From Chamaea fasciata (taxonomy: Eukaryota > Chordata > Aves > Passeriformes > Sylviidae): 64,000 nucleotides of DNA. The notes below the pieces were generated by a model that saw only the letters and a program-made list of their open reading frames with translations, searched no databases and was not told the DNA's origin. The stretch spans positions 3,794,945-3,858,944 of the forward strand of contig JARCOQ010000017.1 of assembly GCA_029207755.1 (NCBI GenBank), in the 5' to 3' direction. Shown one piece after another: positions 48,556 to 61,316 of this stretch; positions within the stretch are counted from its first letter, which is position 1, and every line of letters starts with the position of its first letter. Made by a program: the position numbers and the translations under genes.

Positions 48556-48712
48556 ACAGAATCATAGAATGATTTGGGTTGGAAGGTCCCTTACAGATTC
48601 ATCTGGTTCCAACTCTCTGCCACAGGCATGGGCACCTTCCTAACCTGAATAGATCAGGTTGCTCCAAGCCCCATCCAAGCTGGCCTTGAACACTTCCAGG
48701 GATGTCAAGAAT
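48556..48712 (-). mobile_element. CR1 LINE 3' end in PHACTR3 intron 1
   Basis: On the plus strand it begins CAGAATCATAGAATGATTTG then GGTTGGAAGGTCCCTTACAG, the reverse complement of a CR1 3' terminus with two octamers. Further right are CTGCCACAGGCATGGGCACC, CAGGTTGCTCCAAGCCCCAT and GAACACTTCCAGGGATGTC. It is the same kind of subfamily as the copy at about 30.5 kb and has a normal 5' truncation, perhaps with a short internally deleted extension to the right. Confidence 0.93.
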
Positions 48713-51700
48713 TTCCTTATCTTACTTGTCTTTCCCTTCCTCCACCTTTCCAGATAAGGATCAAGAGAGAAAGGAGAGTCTGAAGAGAACAGATTTCAGT
48801 ATCACCATCTAATTGAGAGACAGTTGCAGGAAGCCAAAATATTGCTCTCATTATATCCTTCCAGCAGTCACAGGGCAGAGGGAAGATTGACAATCTCATT
48901 TGATTTGTATCATGAAAGGGAGGGGCGCACAGACTGAAGAAGAACACACTATGTCAAAACTCTGTATTACTTGAGGAGATACAGACAACCATGACAATGT
49001 GTGAAAATGTCATCCCCCTCCCCCCCTCCTTAATTTTGGGATAATCCATTTGAATTTCTGTAAGTACACATTGATGCCATCACATTTTGCTCTCTGTGCT
49101 GCTGCCTTTCCTTCCTGGCACCACACAATTAAAGAAAATCTCCAGGGTGGACATTACTGAGCTCTCCAGCAGACCTTGCCAGTGGTCCACCATGTGTTCC
49201 CTGTCCTCCAGTGAAGGATGTGGAGGGAGGCAAGGAGCTGCTGTGGTGCAGGCCGTGGTGTTAGATGTTGTTAACAGTTCTGTCATCATAATTTCTTTCT
49301 GCCTTATGAAGGGGGGCTCCTCAGCCTCTCCTCTGGTGTGGTGTGCTTCAAGACCTGACAAGTTAAAGCTACTGCAAAGTAGCTGTTCCAGAGATACATG
49401 ATTATGTCTAGGCCAGACACCAATTCCCTTTTAATTTCTATTGAATACCACGTGTAATCAGCAGCACTGCGCTCTGAATTAACTCCAGGGGAGACTGCAT
49501 AAGACTTAGAAGGTCCTCCACCACTCTTTCTAGTTTTCGTAATTCAAAAGTTCCGTACCTGGCAGCATTCTTGTAAGTATTCTTCTAGGAGGCTAAGAAG
49601 AGATGCTGAGATGAGCATTGAGGTGTTATGTTCCTTTTACATCATCTCTCTTTGGGCTGGAGGCTGAGCTGAAACCCAGCAGAGCCTCACAGGCAGTGTG
49701 AGGAAGGACATCAGTTGTGACGCAATAAACAGCAGGTACAGGAATACTCTCTAACACGGCTTTTTCTTTCTCATCTTCTGTTTTGAAGCTGTAACCTCCC
49801 CTGGATGGACTGTGCCACTTCGTATCTATCATTGTCTTCTAGTAACATTTTTGGATTGATTTAGCTGCCAAAGATTTTAATTGACTCCTGTGACTGCTGT
49901 GTTTGTTCCTTGAAGAAGATTGCTCAGTCTGAGTCTTGAGCAGTGGTAGGGAGCCTTGAGCCACTGGAAAACTGTCCTTTCCCCCTTAACAGGGCACTGG
50001 AAACCTCAGTGATGTTGGAAGCTGCTGGCAGGGGATGTTTGGGAACTCAAAAGCAGATTGAAAGTGAAGTGTGGTCGGTTTGGGCTGCAGGTGCTGGTGT
50101 GGAGCAAAGGGAAGGCAAAGACAAACAGGAATTCCACTGGAGTGCACAGAGATTGGTGCCAGCTCTCTGAATCTGCTCGAGCCATTTCTGCTGCAAATCT
50201 GTTCAAGCCAGGCCCATCATTCAGAAAATCTTCTAAGTGTGTGCTTAACTTCCAACATGTGCTTAAGATGGAAGGAAATGGATAGCAGAGGGAGGACAGA
50301 GAGACGCTGTGGGTGCCCTGCCTGTCAGCTGGGCTGCTGCTTCATCCTTCTGCAGTCGTTTGGATCACTGCAACTTAACCAGGGACTTAAAGGCTTATCT
50401 GCGATGTCTTTAGTTGTTGCATGAATTTTCAAATTTGACCCTAATGCTTGAGCCAGGCAAACAACTATAAAAAGTTGTTTGGGGATTTTTTGGGGTTTTT
50501 TTCACCAGATAGATTTTGGTTTCCATTTCATCTTTCTCTGTCAACAACTCTGTCCTGTTAACAGAGTTTGTTTCACCTGCATTATATTTTTTCTGAAACA
50601 GAATTTTACCAGGTCTCCTACATCCTTTCCTTTAATAATTTATGGACAAAATTAGCTAATCAGTGCTTTTGCTCCAGTTTATAACTGAGCCCTATTTTTT
50701 TTACATCTGAAACTTAGTGATATTCTCTCACTCAGAAGTTCTTATTCCTAACAAAAGGGCTCCCTGCTGAAAGTTACTATTCCACACCTAATGGGGGCTG
50801 TATGCAAGAATTCTCAGTAGTGACTTGAAACATTCAGCTTATTAGTTAATATCCTATTTTCCTTTCCGTTGGAATCCAGATTGAGTCCTATAAAGCTTCC
50901 CAAAACATTTCCCATTTGTGTGAATGTAGAGTTAGAGTCTTTTTCTGACATAGCACCTGAAAAATCATCACCATGTTACCAAGTACTACACTGGGAGTTA
51001 TATTTTAAGAGATGGTCCCTGTGATGCAGGGAAACTTCACTGGAAGCACAGAACTCCCTTTTCTCCTGTGTCCTGCAGCAGAGAATCTCCTCTTTCCCCA
51101 GCAGCCCTTGTCGCTGGCACGACTCATCTCACACATGGCAGCTGTGCTCCAGCATTTTCCAGGAGGGGTGGATGATCTCTCCATCCCTGGAGAGGAGGAT
51201 GGGCACAGTGTGCTCGGGAAGCTGCAGAGGTGGCACTTCCTGGGCGTGGATCCTCTTGCTCCAAATGCATAATTTTGGCCCTGCACATATAATTTGTGCC
51301 AGTGGTGGGGTATCATTACACTGCTCAACACGATGCACACTTAACACAAACTGCTTTCTGCTGTTGCCTGAGTGTTTTACTTACTGATACTCAGTTTATT
51401 TTTTGGGAATCAAGGGAGAGCTTGGTGAAGTTATGTTTTAATGCTACTTTTGCAGAAATTAAATGAGGTCAGTTAATAAGTATGCTATTCATGATGAGGG
51501 TAGGTTTTAGGCTTTTCCAGAGCTTGAGTGTTCCCAGTGTTTGGAGATTTGTATTTAGCCAAACTTTAGAGTTCTGTAAAGGAAATACAGAGCTTTAATG
51601 GGGAGAAAAGTGTTTTAAAGTTCTTTTCTTCTAAATCCCAAGTTGGCAGGTAGTCTGAATGTTGCTGAAAAGACACTTAAACTATTTAAACCTCTTTATC

Positions 51701-52969
51701 CAAGAAGTGGAAATACCGATTTTTACGCCGTCAAAACCTAGACTGGATTTATGAAAGTGAGGTCATCAGATTGGAAATACCTGATGGTTTTTTATGTTTA
51801 CCTTTGTCTCTTTAATTCAGGCTTTCTTTTAAAATAAAAGTAAACCCCAAATTTGATTACATGCCTTAAGTAAAAGGACTCAGACCTAATTTACACACCT
51901 AATAACTTGTGCACACAAGTATTTGCTTCTCTGTGCAAATAAGAGGAACTCGTGTCTGTTAAATAATAAAAGATCTTCACACTGTAGCTATGAATGAAGG
52001 TGGTTTAAGATTATTCATTCAGTTCATGTTTGCACCACACTTTGAGAATGGAATGAGTTACATAATGCTGGGAGTCATGTTGTATATTTTAGTGAGTAGT
52101 TAAATAACAGTGTAAATTTTCCCCAAAATCTTTAATTTGGGAATTCTCTGTCAAGACTGCCCAAGTCGTGCTCTAATGAATGGGCTACACCATTTACTTA
52201 TTTATAAAATGGAGTTTTAAAACCAAATTTATGGCTTTGTATTTTAAAAATTTATTATGTAGAATTAATTGCCCTTACTTCCCTAAGCAGGTCAAGTCTA
52301 TAAATACTAAGAGTAAGTAAAACGAAATATACCTTCCTTTTGCTTCAAAATGTAGCCAGTTTGGATGCTAATACAATAGATTCTTTGTGCCCATTAAATC
52401 CCATGCTTTTGTTTGAAATTCAGGTTGATTTATGGCCTAACAAATACACAATTTATACATGCCCCAGAGAGAACCTCATATAGGGACTTGACGCAGGTCA
52501 ATAGCTCCGTGCTTGAGTCTGCATAAATATTTCAGTGAGATGATCTGAATCAAAGGGGATCTTATCTTGCTTTCTGTAGTACACTGATATTTTGGGTCAG
52601 GAATGTGGACCTGTGGTTGCAGCTGAAGGAAGGCTTGTCCTTATGCATAAAGCACTTCAGAATTGGTCATATAATGAAGAGACAGTTTGTGTGTTAATTT
52701 CCTTAATCTATTTTTTTTTTAACATCCTCAAACTGTTCAGCTGCTGCATAAGCAGCAAGTGGACGCAGATTACTGCATTACATCAAACCAGTGAAGCCTT
52801 CACTGTGTTCTGAGGGCTGCTTCATTCCTCAGGCCACACAGTCTTCTCTGTGCCTTGTCCATATTGATCTGCTGGGAATGGCTGTCACTTTTCATTCAGT
52901 TGCTCTCAGAACTCTGTATCTCATTTCTCAGCTAAACGGACTGCACCAAGACTTGGGTTTTTATCCTTA

Positions 52970-53050
52970 AAAGAACACAAGGAATGCTGCATTGGGTCAG
53001 GACTGAGGTGTGTCCAGCCTAGGACAGTGTTCTTGACAGGGGCTGGAAGC
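52970..53050 (+). mobile_element. Possible ancient retroposon remnant
   Basis: The segment GCATTGGGTCAGGACTGAGG, GTGTCCAGCCTAGGACAGTG and TTCTTGACAGGGGCTGG resembles an old amniote CR1/SINE-like motif (TGGGTCAGACCAAAGGTCC then CCAGTATCCTGTCTCCGACA), recalled from memory. Divergence is high and the boundaries are unclear, so chance similarity is possible. Confidence 0.3.
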
Positions 53051-53443
53051 TTGGGACAGGATGGGAGCAAAGGGAAGGGTGGCTGAAGGAATACACGTGA
53101 ATTCCATATGAAATCATCGGGGTCAGTCTCCTGTGCTGCCTTCAAATAACAGCCACAGGGGCTGATGCTTTGGGCAGGTCCGCTCAGCATCTCAAACCAG
53201 TCCTGCTGTCTTGGGGAGCTCAGACAGAACCTGAGTGGAAATCAGCCTCCAAGAGAGTTTCTTGGCTCCTGCAAGTTCGTTTGTAATTGTTCCATCATGA
53301 ATGAGATGAATCTGTGTGGAATATTTAAATAGAGCGAACATGATCGTGTATGCAACACTGACTTAATTGGGTTTCTCTGAAGTTTGTGCTTTGCAGATGG
53401 GACTTCTGTAATTTTGTGAGCTCTGCATTTAGGATAGAAGAAA

Positions 53444-53460
53444 TTTTTTTTTTTTTTTTT
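53444..53460. repeat. Poly(T), 17 bases
   Basis: Uninterrupted T run in PHACTR3 intron 1, followed by AAATTAG. Confidence 0.93.
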
Positions 53461-56400
53461 AAATTAGAGCAGTTCTGTAGACTGGGTAGCAGCTTTCTGA
53501 GACTGCAGAGGTTTCAAGGAGAAAAACATCCTATTTTCAGATACAGCACTTAACTTAACTTCAGCTTAAACGTTTCCTTCCATGACAGTTGCTCATTTGA
53601 CTTTGCTCCATGTTACAGTGCCTCGAAGGACAGAATATGTACTCACATTAGACTACCAACTATGCAGAGAAAGCTCTAGAAAGAAGAAAATGGAGTCTTG
53701 GACTCATCCAAATTCTCCACTTGCCCAACATAAGTTTTAAATGCCTTGTTTCTTGTTTGCCTCAAGAAAATTAATGGAAAAATCAGAACTGAGCTACGTT
53801 GTGAGTATCACATCAGATTTCACAGGAGATACGTAACTGCAGAGAACTTAATAACACATCTTCCTGCAAGTGAGGAACATAAGTGAACTGCCACCTGGGA
53901 ATCCCCTGCATTGAGGAACACACCAGAGGTTCCTGAGAATGTGCGATTTTACTGTAAACTCCTGATACCAGCTCAGGATGGAATGGCGTGAATACAAAAA
54001 CCGTGTATCCTCACTAAACCCTTGATTCTGTTTGATCTGCAGTGGGAGCAAATATCAGCCACTGCCCGAGGCTGCTGCCTTGAACCCTTGCAGCAGTGGT
54101 GAACTTAACAGATGACATGATCAGATGTGGATTTTCTTAAGGCAAACATAGGGAATGTGAATTGCAGCTGTCAAGATGGATAGCAGAGGGACTCCTTAGT
54201 GTTATGGTGTACATTTGCTGCTGTAATTCAACCAGAAGAATAAACTCAAAGGAAGCCAAAGAAAAGATAATTTTAACATGTAGAAGTACAAAGGAGCATC
54301 CTTCGTGCATGAATGAAGATGTTTTAAGAAGGAACCTAACTAATAGAAATTTTTCCTTTATCTCCCTTCTCTAGTCCAAGGAAGTATCACTGAAGGCAGC
54401 ACAGGCTGGTCTGAAGACTGGCATTCCTTCTGGCTCACTGGGTTGGTGCTTCCTTCCATTCTCTTGTTCTCATGTGACAGGGTAGAGCTTGTTGCAACTC
54501 CTTTTACTTCTCAGTCTGTTTTCTCTATGGTTTTTTGACTTTTCTGCCATCTAGTCTGAGTTCATTCTAGTAGCTAGCTCTTCTGCCTGAGCAAATTCAG
54601 CAGCTCCTGCTCCAGAGGCCTTTCTCCCAAATGATTCTTGTGGAAGTAGAGTGGGTGTTACTGCTGTAACAACAGAGAAGCCAACAAAGCCTGCCTCCCT
54701 CCAAATCCAGCATTTTCAGTCCTCAGTTTGATCTTAAACTGCTAAAAATCTCATTTATGACTGGGGACTTCAGATTGGCTCCTCTGTTGTCTAATGAAGA
54801 GTCAGCCTGAGTGAAGCCTCTCCCCTTTAGGGCCTCACACAGCAGCTCTCCTGTGGGTGAGGAACCAAACCTGACCTCACACCTGGGCTCTTCCTACAAG
54901 CAGCACTTCAGAGGGTCACTGGTGTCCTCTTTCATCAACTCCATCCTTGGCTGAAAGTTGCCAGTGAGCTCCAAAGTTATTGTGGGTGACAGGAGATGAA
55001 GGGGTTAAACAACCCTTGTTTGTGAAAGAAGAGCCCAGGAGCAAAAAACCAGGAGAAGCTGTTTCCAATAACTTGTTCCATTTATATTTTTCTCACTCCT
55101 GCTCTCACAACACAACTTCTAGGCTTTATTCCAACACATCAAGGGTCTCGAGTTCTACCAACCTTCTCTAAAAAAGCTGCACTCTGACCTGGGGCATTAC
55201 TCATCTCTCTTATTTGGGAGATGATATTTTATATAATCAGCTATTTGTGTCCTGCACCTGCAGAAAATCTATTCTGCTTTGCACCCTGGAATTTAATATT
55301 CTTTGATTCACCTATTTTTTTTAGGATTTTAGACATTTTTTGCAATAACTTCTGTAAAAAACCCAACAGTAAAAAACCCCCCACCTCTCCAACCCAAACA
55401 CTTGGCACTGCCATGAGCTTATGAATTTTCAGACCATGATTTGCTTGGCTGCTCAAATGAAATAATTAAAAAAGAGTTAAGTTACTGAATATATAGTGGC
55501 TTAGACATCATAAACTACCAGCAGAGAAATAAACCCAAACTTTCTGAATAGACAATATGGAATGATATTTTCACTCTATCCAAAAGGACAGATCTCTCAG
55601 AAGGAGGATACGCTTCAGATATATTTTAAAATTTATTTTCTCATCCTATTAAAAGAAATGGAAAGCTAATTCTGGTGGGTTTAATTAATTAGTTTTAAAT
55701 TCAAATTCCCCTCCCTCTCTCAAGAAATTCCCCTGCAATTTGCCAGCAGAGCATTGCAGAAATCTTTTTTAGATCCTGGTAGCTGCTGTAAAGTTGTCTG
55801 GGAACAAAATCCACTTTTCAACAGATTAATCTAAATGTACATATCCAAGTAGGGAAAAAGTGGCAGTAGCTTCAAAACTAACTTTCATTTTAAGTAGTTT
55901 TTTGAAGAAGGAGGAGAACTTTGGGTATTACATTTTGGTTCTTCAGAAATACTCATTTTTTTAAACACAAGGAAACTACTTTTTCCTGCTCTACATTAAT
56001 AATCTGATTTCTAACCAGATATGGTATGTTAAAATGAAATCACAGAGACTTAGAAATATCTTTTCTGACAGAAAGGGACAAGACTAAGCATATCAGAGCC
56101 GACAGGAATCGTGCAGTTTAGAGATTTTGTTGTTATAGATCATAATATTCTCATAATACAAGGGAGATTACAGAAATATGGCATAGTCGTATTTTGTCTG
56201 ACATTGTAAAGAAAGAAAGACTTAAAGGATTAGTCTTGGTAACTTAGCTATTCCTTTGCAACGTGTTGTGATATAATAGGAAATAATGCAGCGCAGATCC
56301 TGAACATGAAATAAAGCCTCTGGTCAGAATCTCGTTAATGCCAGAAATGATTTAAACCCAGCCAACAGCCCCAGTTTTCTGTCCCAGAAATGACAACACA

Positions 56401-57929
56401 AGATGTGACGCCTCTTACTCTAATGCTGCATAAGACCATATCATGCATGTGATTAAGATACGATTCAACACGACTAATTCCTCAAGATTCACTTCTCTTC
56501 ATTGTTAGAAACCCGAGGACAGCACAAGAGAGCTGGGTTAGATTTTAGATGGAAGCTGCTACTTTGACAAGGAATCAAACTACTTCCTTTTCCAGTGTCT
56601 GTGGAGAGAGATGGGTCAGGGAGGCAAAGTTAAACGTTTTTTCACTCAAGTAAGCTAAGCACCTAATTTACACATTCATCAGACACAAAGCATCCTAACA
56701 AATCACCCTAATGAGGCATTTGCACACCCACACACGTTTATACTCATGCTGTTGCTCAGCTTGCACCTGCACTGGTGGTGAATAGATGTGTAATTACATC
56801 TTGAGTTGTTGAAAGCAGGCCTACAGGCAAGGTTTATATAGCTGGAGTGAGTGGCTGCCTTTTCGTTTCACTTTGCTGTGGTCGGCAGCTTTTTGGAAGC
56901 TGTTTTACCCCATCAATCCTGCTTTTCTGTTATGGCAGCTCTGGAAAGCTTTTCCAAGGAGCCCTACAGGTGTTGGCTTCGAGTCATGAACGTGTTGGGT
57001 GGCTGCTCCAAGGGCTCATGTCTCTTGCAGCGTCAGAGCACTGGGAGTCCCTCAGCTGATAACACAGGCAGACTCTGATAAGCTCAGAGCAAGGGCAAGG
57101 GCTAGAGAGCCAAAGATCAGGCATGCTCAGGTCTTGCAGATAAGGGAATTTGTGAAGAAGTGGTCAGAAAACTGGTTCTGCAAGATTCTCCTGAGAATAA
57201 CAACTGTTACATGCTGATATCTGCAGAATCTGTCATGGCAGCGCTGATTTCCTGCCTTACAGCCTCAAGTCAGATCTTACAGTCCCTCTACACTAGAAAT
57301 CAGCAATCTTATTTTCAGGGCAACCACAAAAATGAGGTTCTTCCACTTCATTAAACATCCAAGACGTGTTCCAAACTTTAGATTCACGACTGTTGCTGTG
57401 AAAATTTTAATTACACCTTCTAAAGCCCAAATCTTTGTTCACTCATTTCCCTTGGAACCAAAACCATTGCTAGCTCGGATGTTTTGTAACCTCCAGAAAA
57501 AGCACAGAGATTCCATTGCAGGCATCTTACCAGTGCAGCAAGCCTGACTGACCCAGTGCTCCTGCTCTCATCTGGTCATTTTGGTGCCTTTCAGAAGGTG
57601 TGACTTCCAAGTCAGAATAGTGGGTCTGGAGTGGTTTTAAGAAACTGTTTTATTTCATCCATTTTCTGCCCAAAACGCACTCTGCATTCTGAGATGTGAA
57701 GAAGGCCTTATCTATTCCACTGCCATCTACGTCTGCTTGAGGTGGCAGCCTGGTTATTTAGGATGTTTCCTGTGTCAGATGGATTATTTACAGAAATTGT
57801 ATCCCAAAGATGTAGAAAGCATAATTTTCATAAATTGTCGGCAGCTTTGGGGTCCCAAGTATCACATTCAAATCAGCAAATTCCAAGTGGCTCAAGCATC
57901 AGATTCCAATAACACTGATGTTTGAATAG

Positions 57930-57933
<4 letters not shown>

Positions 57934-57967
<34 letters not shown>
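57934..57967. repeat. (TA)17 microsatellite
   Basis: About 17 TA units in PHACTR3 intron 1. The tract is self-complementary and probably length-variable. Confidence 0.96.
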
Positions 57968-57969
<2 letters not shown>

Positions 57970-59657
57970 GGGTTTTGTCTGAAATTTAGCAGTTTTAGTG
58001 CATTTTTACTGGGCATTTCACATCTGTGTCTGACACCACTGACCATCAGTTTGCTGGACTGAGGATAATGGGAACTCACAGTTGCACATCTAAACCAGCG
58101 CCTCACTGTAAAACTATTTGCACAATTTCAATGCCTGGACACTAAACTGTGATTCCCTTTCAGGTCCTGTGCTATCATATAATCCATATCCATTGAAAAT
58201 TGATTTGACATGCATAATCACTGTTTAATTGTCATATCTCCTAAGGAGGCCATTTTACCGAAGTGAAAATAACAACGTAGGACAAGTATATGGTTTTCTC
58301 TAATAAGCAAGTTATTCTGATTACCCTGCTCTAATAGCATAATTGCATTCTGGATGTTCTCTCCTCAGCAATAACTCTGATAATTACAGTCCACGTGTGG
58401 TCCAGGTCCTGGCAGGGGGCAAGGGGGTGGGGTTTGGGGATTTGCTGCTGTTGATGTTGCTGCTCAAATCTGAATTTTAAAAATATGTGCCCAGATTTTT
58501 CTGCACTGCAGCTATGGTCGGGCTCTAGGATAATCTCCAGGATGACATAGAGTAGCTATCAGGTTTTTGTTTTTCATCATAATTGATGAAAAAAAACCCA
58601 AACAATTGCAGCTTTCATTGCTGGAGGGGAACGGGAAAGGAGAGGTAAGGAGGGGGATGGCAGCTATCACCCATTTACCTTCATATTTTTTGGGTTTTCC
58701 TGTGAACATATTGTGTGAAAAGCACAACCCAAGGGTATCTGGGTTTCTGACATTTTCTTTCTTCATGGCTCCTGCCACTATAAATCCATCAGGCCTGCAG
58801 TCACAGCCTCACAGTAGCCTGGAGTGAGCTTACAAGAGGCCAACCTCAAGCATCAATTCTGCCCTGAATATCCATACAGAGGAGGTTGCTCAAACTTCAG
58901 CTATATTTAGGACTGAATTTCAGCTGATGAAATATCACTATAAGAGCTCTTTCTCACAGAAAATGGAGAGCCAAATATTAAGGCATTTAGTCATCAAAAG
59001 AAATGAGAACAAAGCTTTTAGATCCAAGAGGATTTAAGTGTGGAACAGTCCTGTAGGAGTGCTTGGACAAATCTACTCTTATAGCTCTAAAGAAGTACTA
59101 CAGAACTATCCTCATTTTCCAATTTTTCCCACCAAAAATTACATTTACTGCTGTAATATTCCAGTCCTCCTCTCCTTGAAAAAGACTCCAGAAAACCCAA
59201 CCCCACCCAACGTTTGATCGCCTTAAAAAGGGAGAAGCCAGGCAATTATGTATGTCTGTAACTAAGTTCTTGCTAATGGTTTGTGCAGAAAGTGTTCAAA
59301 TACTCAGATCACAGCATTAAAAAAAGCATTTAACAGCCCTTAGCAGAACAGCCAAGATTTGTCAGGGCCCAAATAACCCATCCTGATGAGGTGGCTGAGT
59401 CCTGATAGGGGGAACAATTTCACTGCTGTTGCATGGGGAATTCTTGTTCCATAAACAACCACCTCAGTTCTCCTGGGAATACTGCAGTCACTTCAGGAAA
59501 TAACACAGCTTGCAATTTGTTAGTTCATGATATGCACTTTGTTTACTATACAAGAAGAGATTTAATGAAATGGCTTGGGGTTTGAAATGGGATTTTTCAG
59601 CTATTCATAATTTTGAAGCTGATTTAACCATTCACCTGGAATTGTGATGCAGAGCAA

Positions 59658-59748
59658 GTAATTGCACAAGGTAATGGCAATTACAATAGCTAACAGGCAT
59701 AATGAAGTGTTTTGCATATGCACTCATGGGATTTTTGTGCATGCAAAT
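59658..59748 (+). promoter_or_regulatory. Candidate intronic enhancer with homeodomain pair and POU octamers
   Basis: An exact inverted pair GTAATTGC (59658-59665) and GCAATTAC (59677-59684) encloses a C/EBP-like TTGCACAA. It is followed by TTTGCATATGCA (59711-59722) and a perfect octamer ATGCAAAT (59741-59748). The density of homeodomain and POU sites in 91 bp resembles conserved neural enhancers. Conservation cannot be tested here. Confidence 0.4.
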
Positions 59749-61296
59749 CATTCGTATATTTTGTACAAATTTTCTTCATTGTATGTAAAAGAACTCTTTT
59801 ATATGTTGTTGCCATGCCTATTTCATTTAGCACAGGATAATAAACTGAACATTCAAAGAATTCAAGCACACAGCTACCACTGATCAGTGTGTTATAATTG
59901 ACTGACTGCTTAACCAGATTGCATGAATAATGCTTCTTTTTTAATCAAAGGTTGATTCCTTTGTGTTTGTCTAGTTCTCTGGTAGATCAAGGACTGTATT
60001 TTTTACTAGAAATACAAAAATTTTAACTGAACTTTGAGAAAATCCTTTTGGGGATTTTCTTGAGAATCTACCAGTGGAAGAACTTAACAAGAGTTGATCG
60101 CACAGAGGCCAGAATTTGCCAGACTGCTCTTCTTTCTTTGGTTTTGTTTCATTACTTCAATATTTCTTTTTTGTTTTTTTGAGACTGAAAAAGTCATGCT
60201 ACTACAAGCCAGGAAGCTGATACACTTTTACTTGCTCCTGGTTTCTCCACACTCAGATCCTTTCCAGGTGACTCAAGCAGAGTCCTCCAAGAGCCGAGGC
60301 TCCATTTTTGGTAGAGTAAGGGTTTTTCTTTGCACATCTTTGCTTTTGGAAAATTCTGGTGAGATTAGCCTTGAGCTATCAGCATAATCCATTTCATCAC
60401 AAAATGGTAAAAAAAAGAGATGGGAAAGAATCCCCTAAATTCAGGGAAGCAGCTTGCACAGGAGGACGATCCAGAAAGCTGTAGCTCCATCAGTGGAACG
60501 GTTTGGTAGTTCTGTAATGCAGCCCAGGCTTCTTCCAGGGAGCAGAATGACTCAGTGCAGAGGAGACAGAGCTAATGATGGCTGAAGAGTCTTAATGATG
60601 CGTGTTGTGTACAAACAAAGTACAAATCCATTATATTCTGCTTTCATTTTATTAATTGGTCATTCATTACCCAATGCACTGTCAATTAAGTGGCTCTAAA
60701 GAAATTCATGGTATCCTCTTGTTCCTTTTATTCATAATAAATATGTCAGTCTCTGATTAAATGCCTGAGTGGATAGAACATGTTCAGAGGATATGACATT
60801 GTCTACCTCTTCACAGTATGACCCTAGGCTCTGATGGCACAATTAATGCATGCTCCAGCAGACAGACCAGCTCCCCACAGTGAGATTCCTCAGTGGGCTC
60901 GTCCAAAGTCATCAGGGTTATGATTCAACCTAAAATCAGTCTCTAGGAGTGTCTCAATATACGCCCTGCAGGAGAGTCTCAGTGTGCTTATGGCTCAGAA
61001 CTCACCGAGTCTCAGCCTGTGCTGGAGTGAGGCTCCAAGTAAAACCCAGGAACAGTCACCCATGCCTAATAAAATCACCAGTTCTTATTTCAGAGCATTT
61101 GGAAACAGATAATGTTTAAATTCTGACAAGCAAGGTACCAAATAGTCATGTTGGTCTGGGAACACAGTCAAATGGTTCAATCTACTCTAATTTGGCTAAT
61201 TTCTCCTAAAAATTATAGTGGTCTCTCCCATTTAACAAAATTAGGCAGCATCTGTGCAAAGCAAGGTTTGAATAGCCAAGCATATGTTTTGCACAC

Positions 61297-61316
61297 ATGC
61301 AAATAAACTTAATTAA
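61297..61316 (+). promoter_or_regulatory. Octamer plus TTAATTAA motif pair in intron 1
   Basis: A perfect octamer ATGCAAAT (61297-61304) is followed four bases later by palindromic TTAATTAA (61309-61316), a typical homeodomain target. Both motifs are AT-rich and could arise by chance in this intron; the tight pairing is the only support. Confidence 0.25.
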
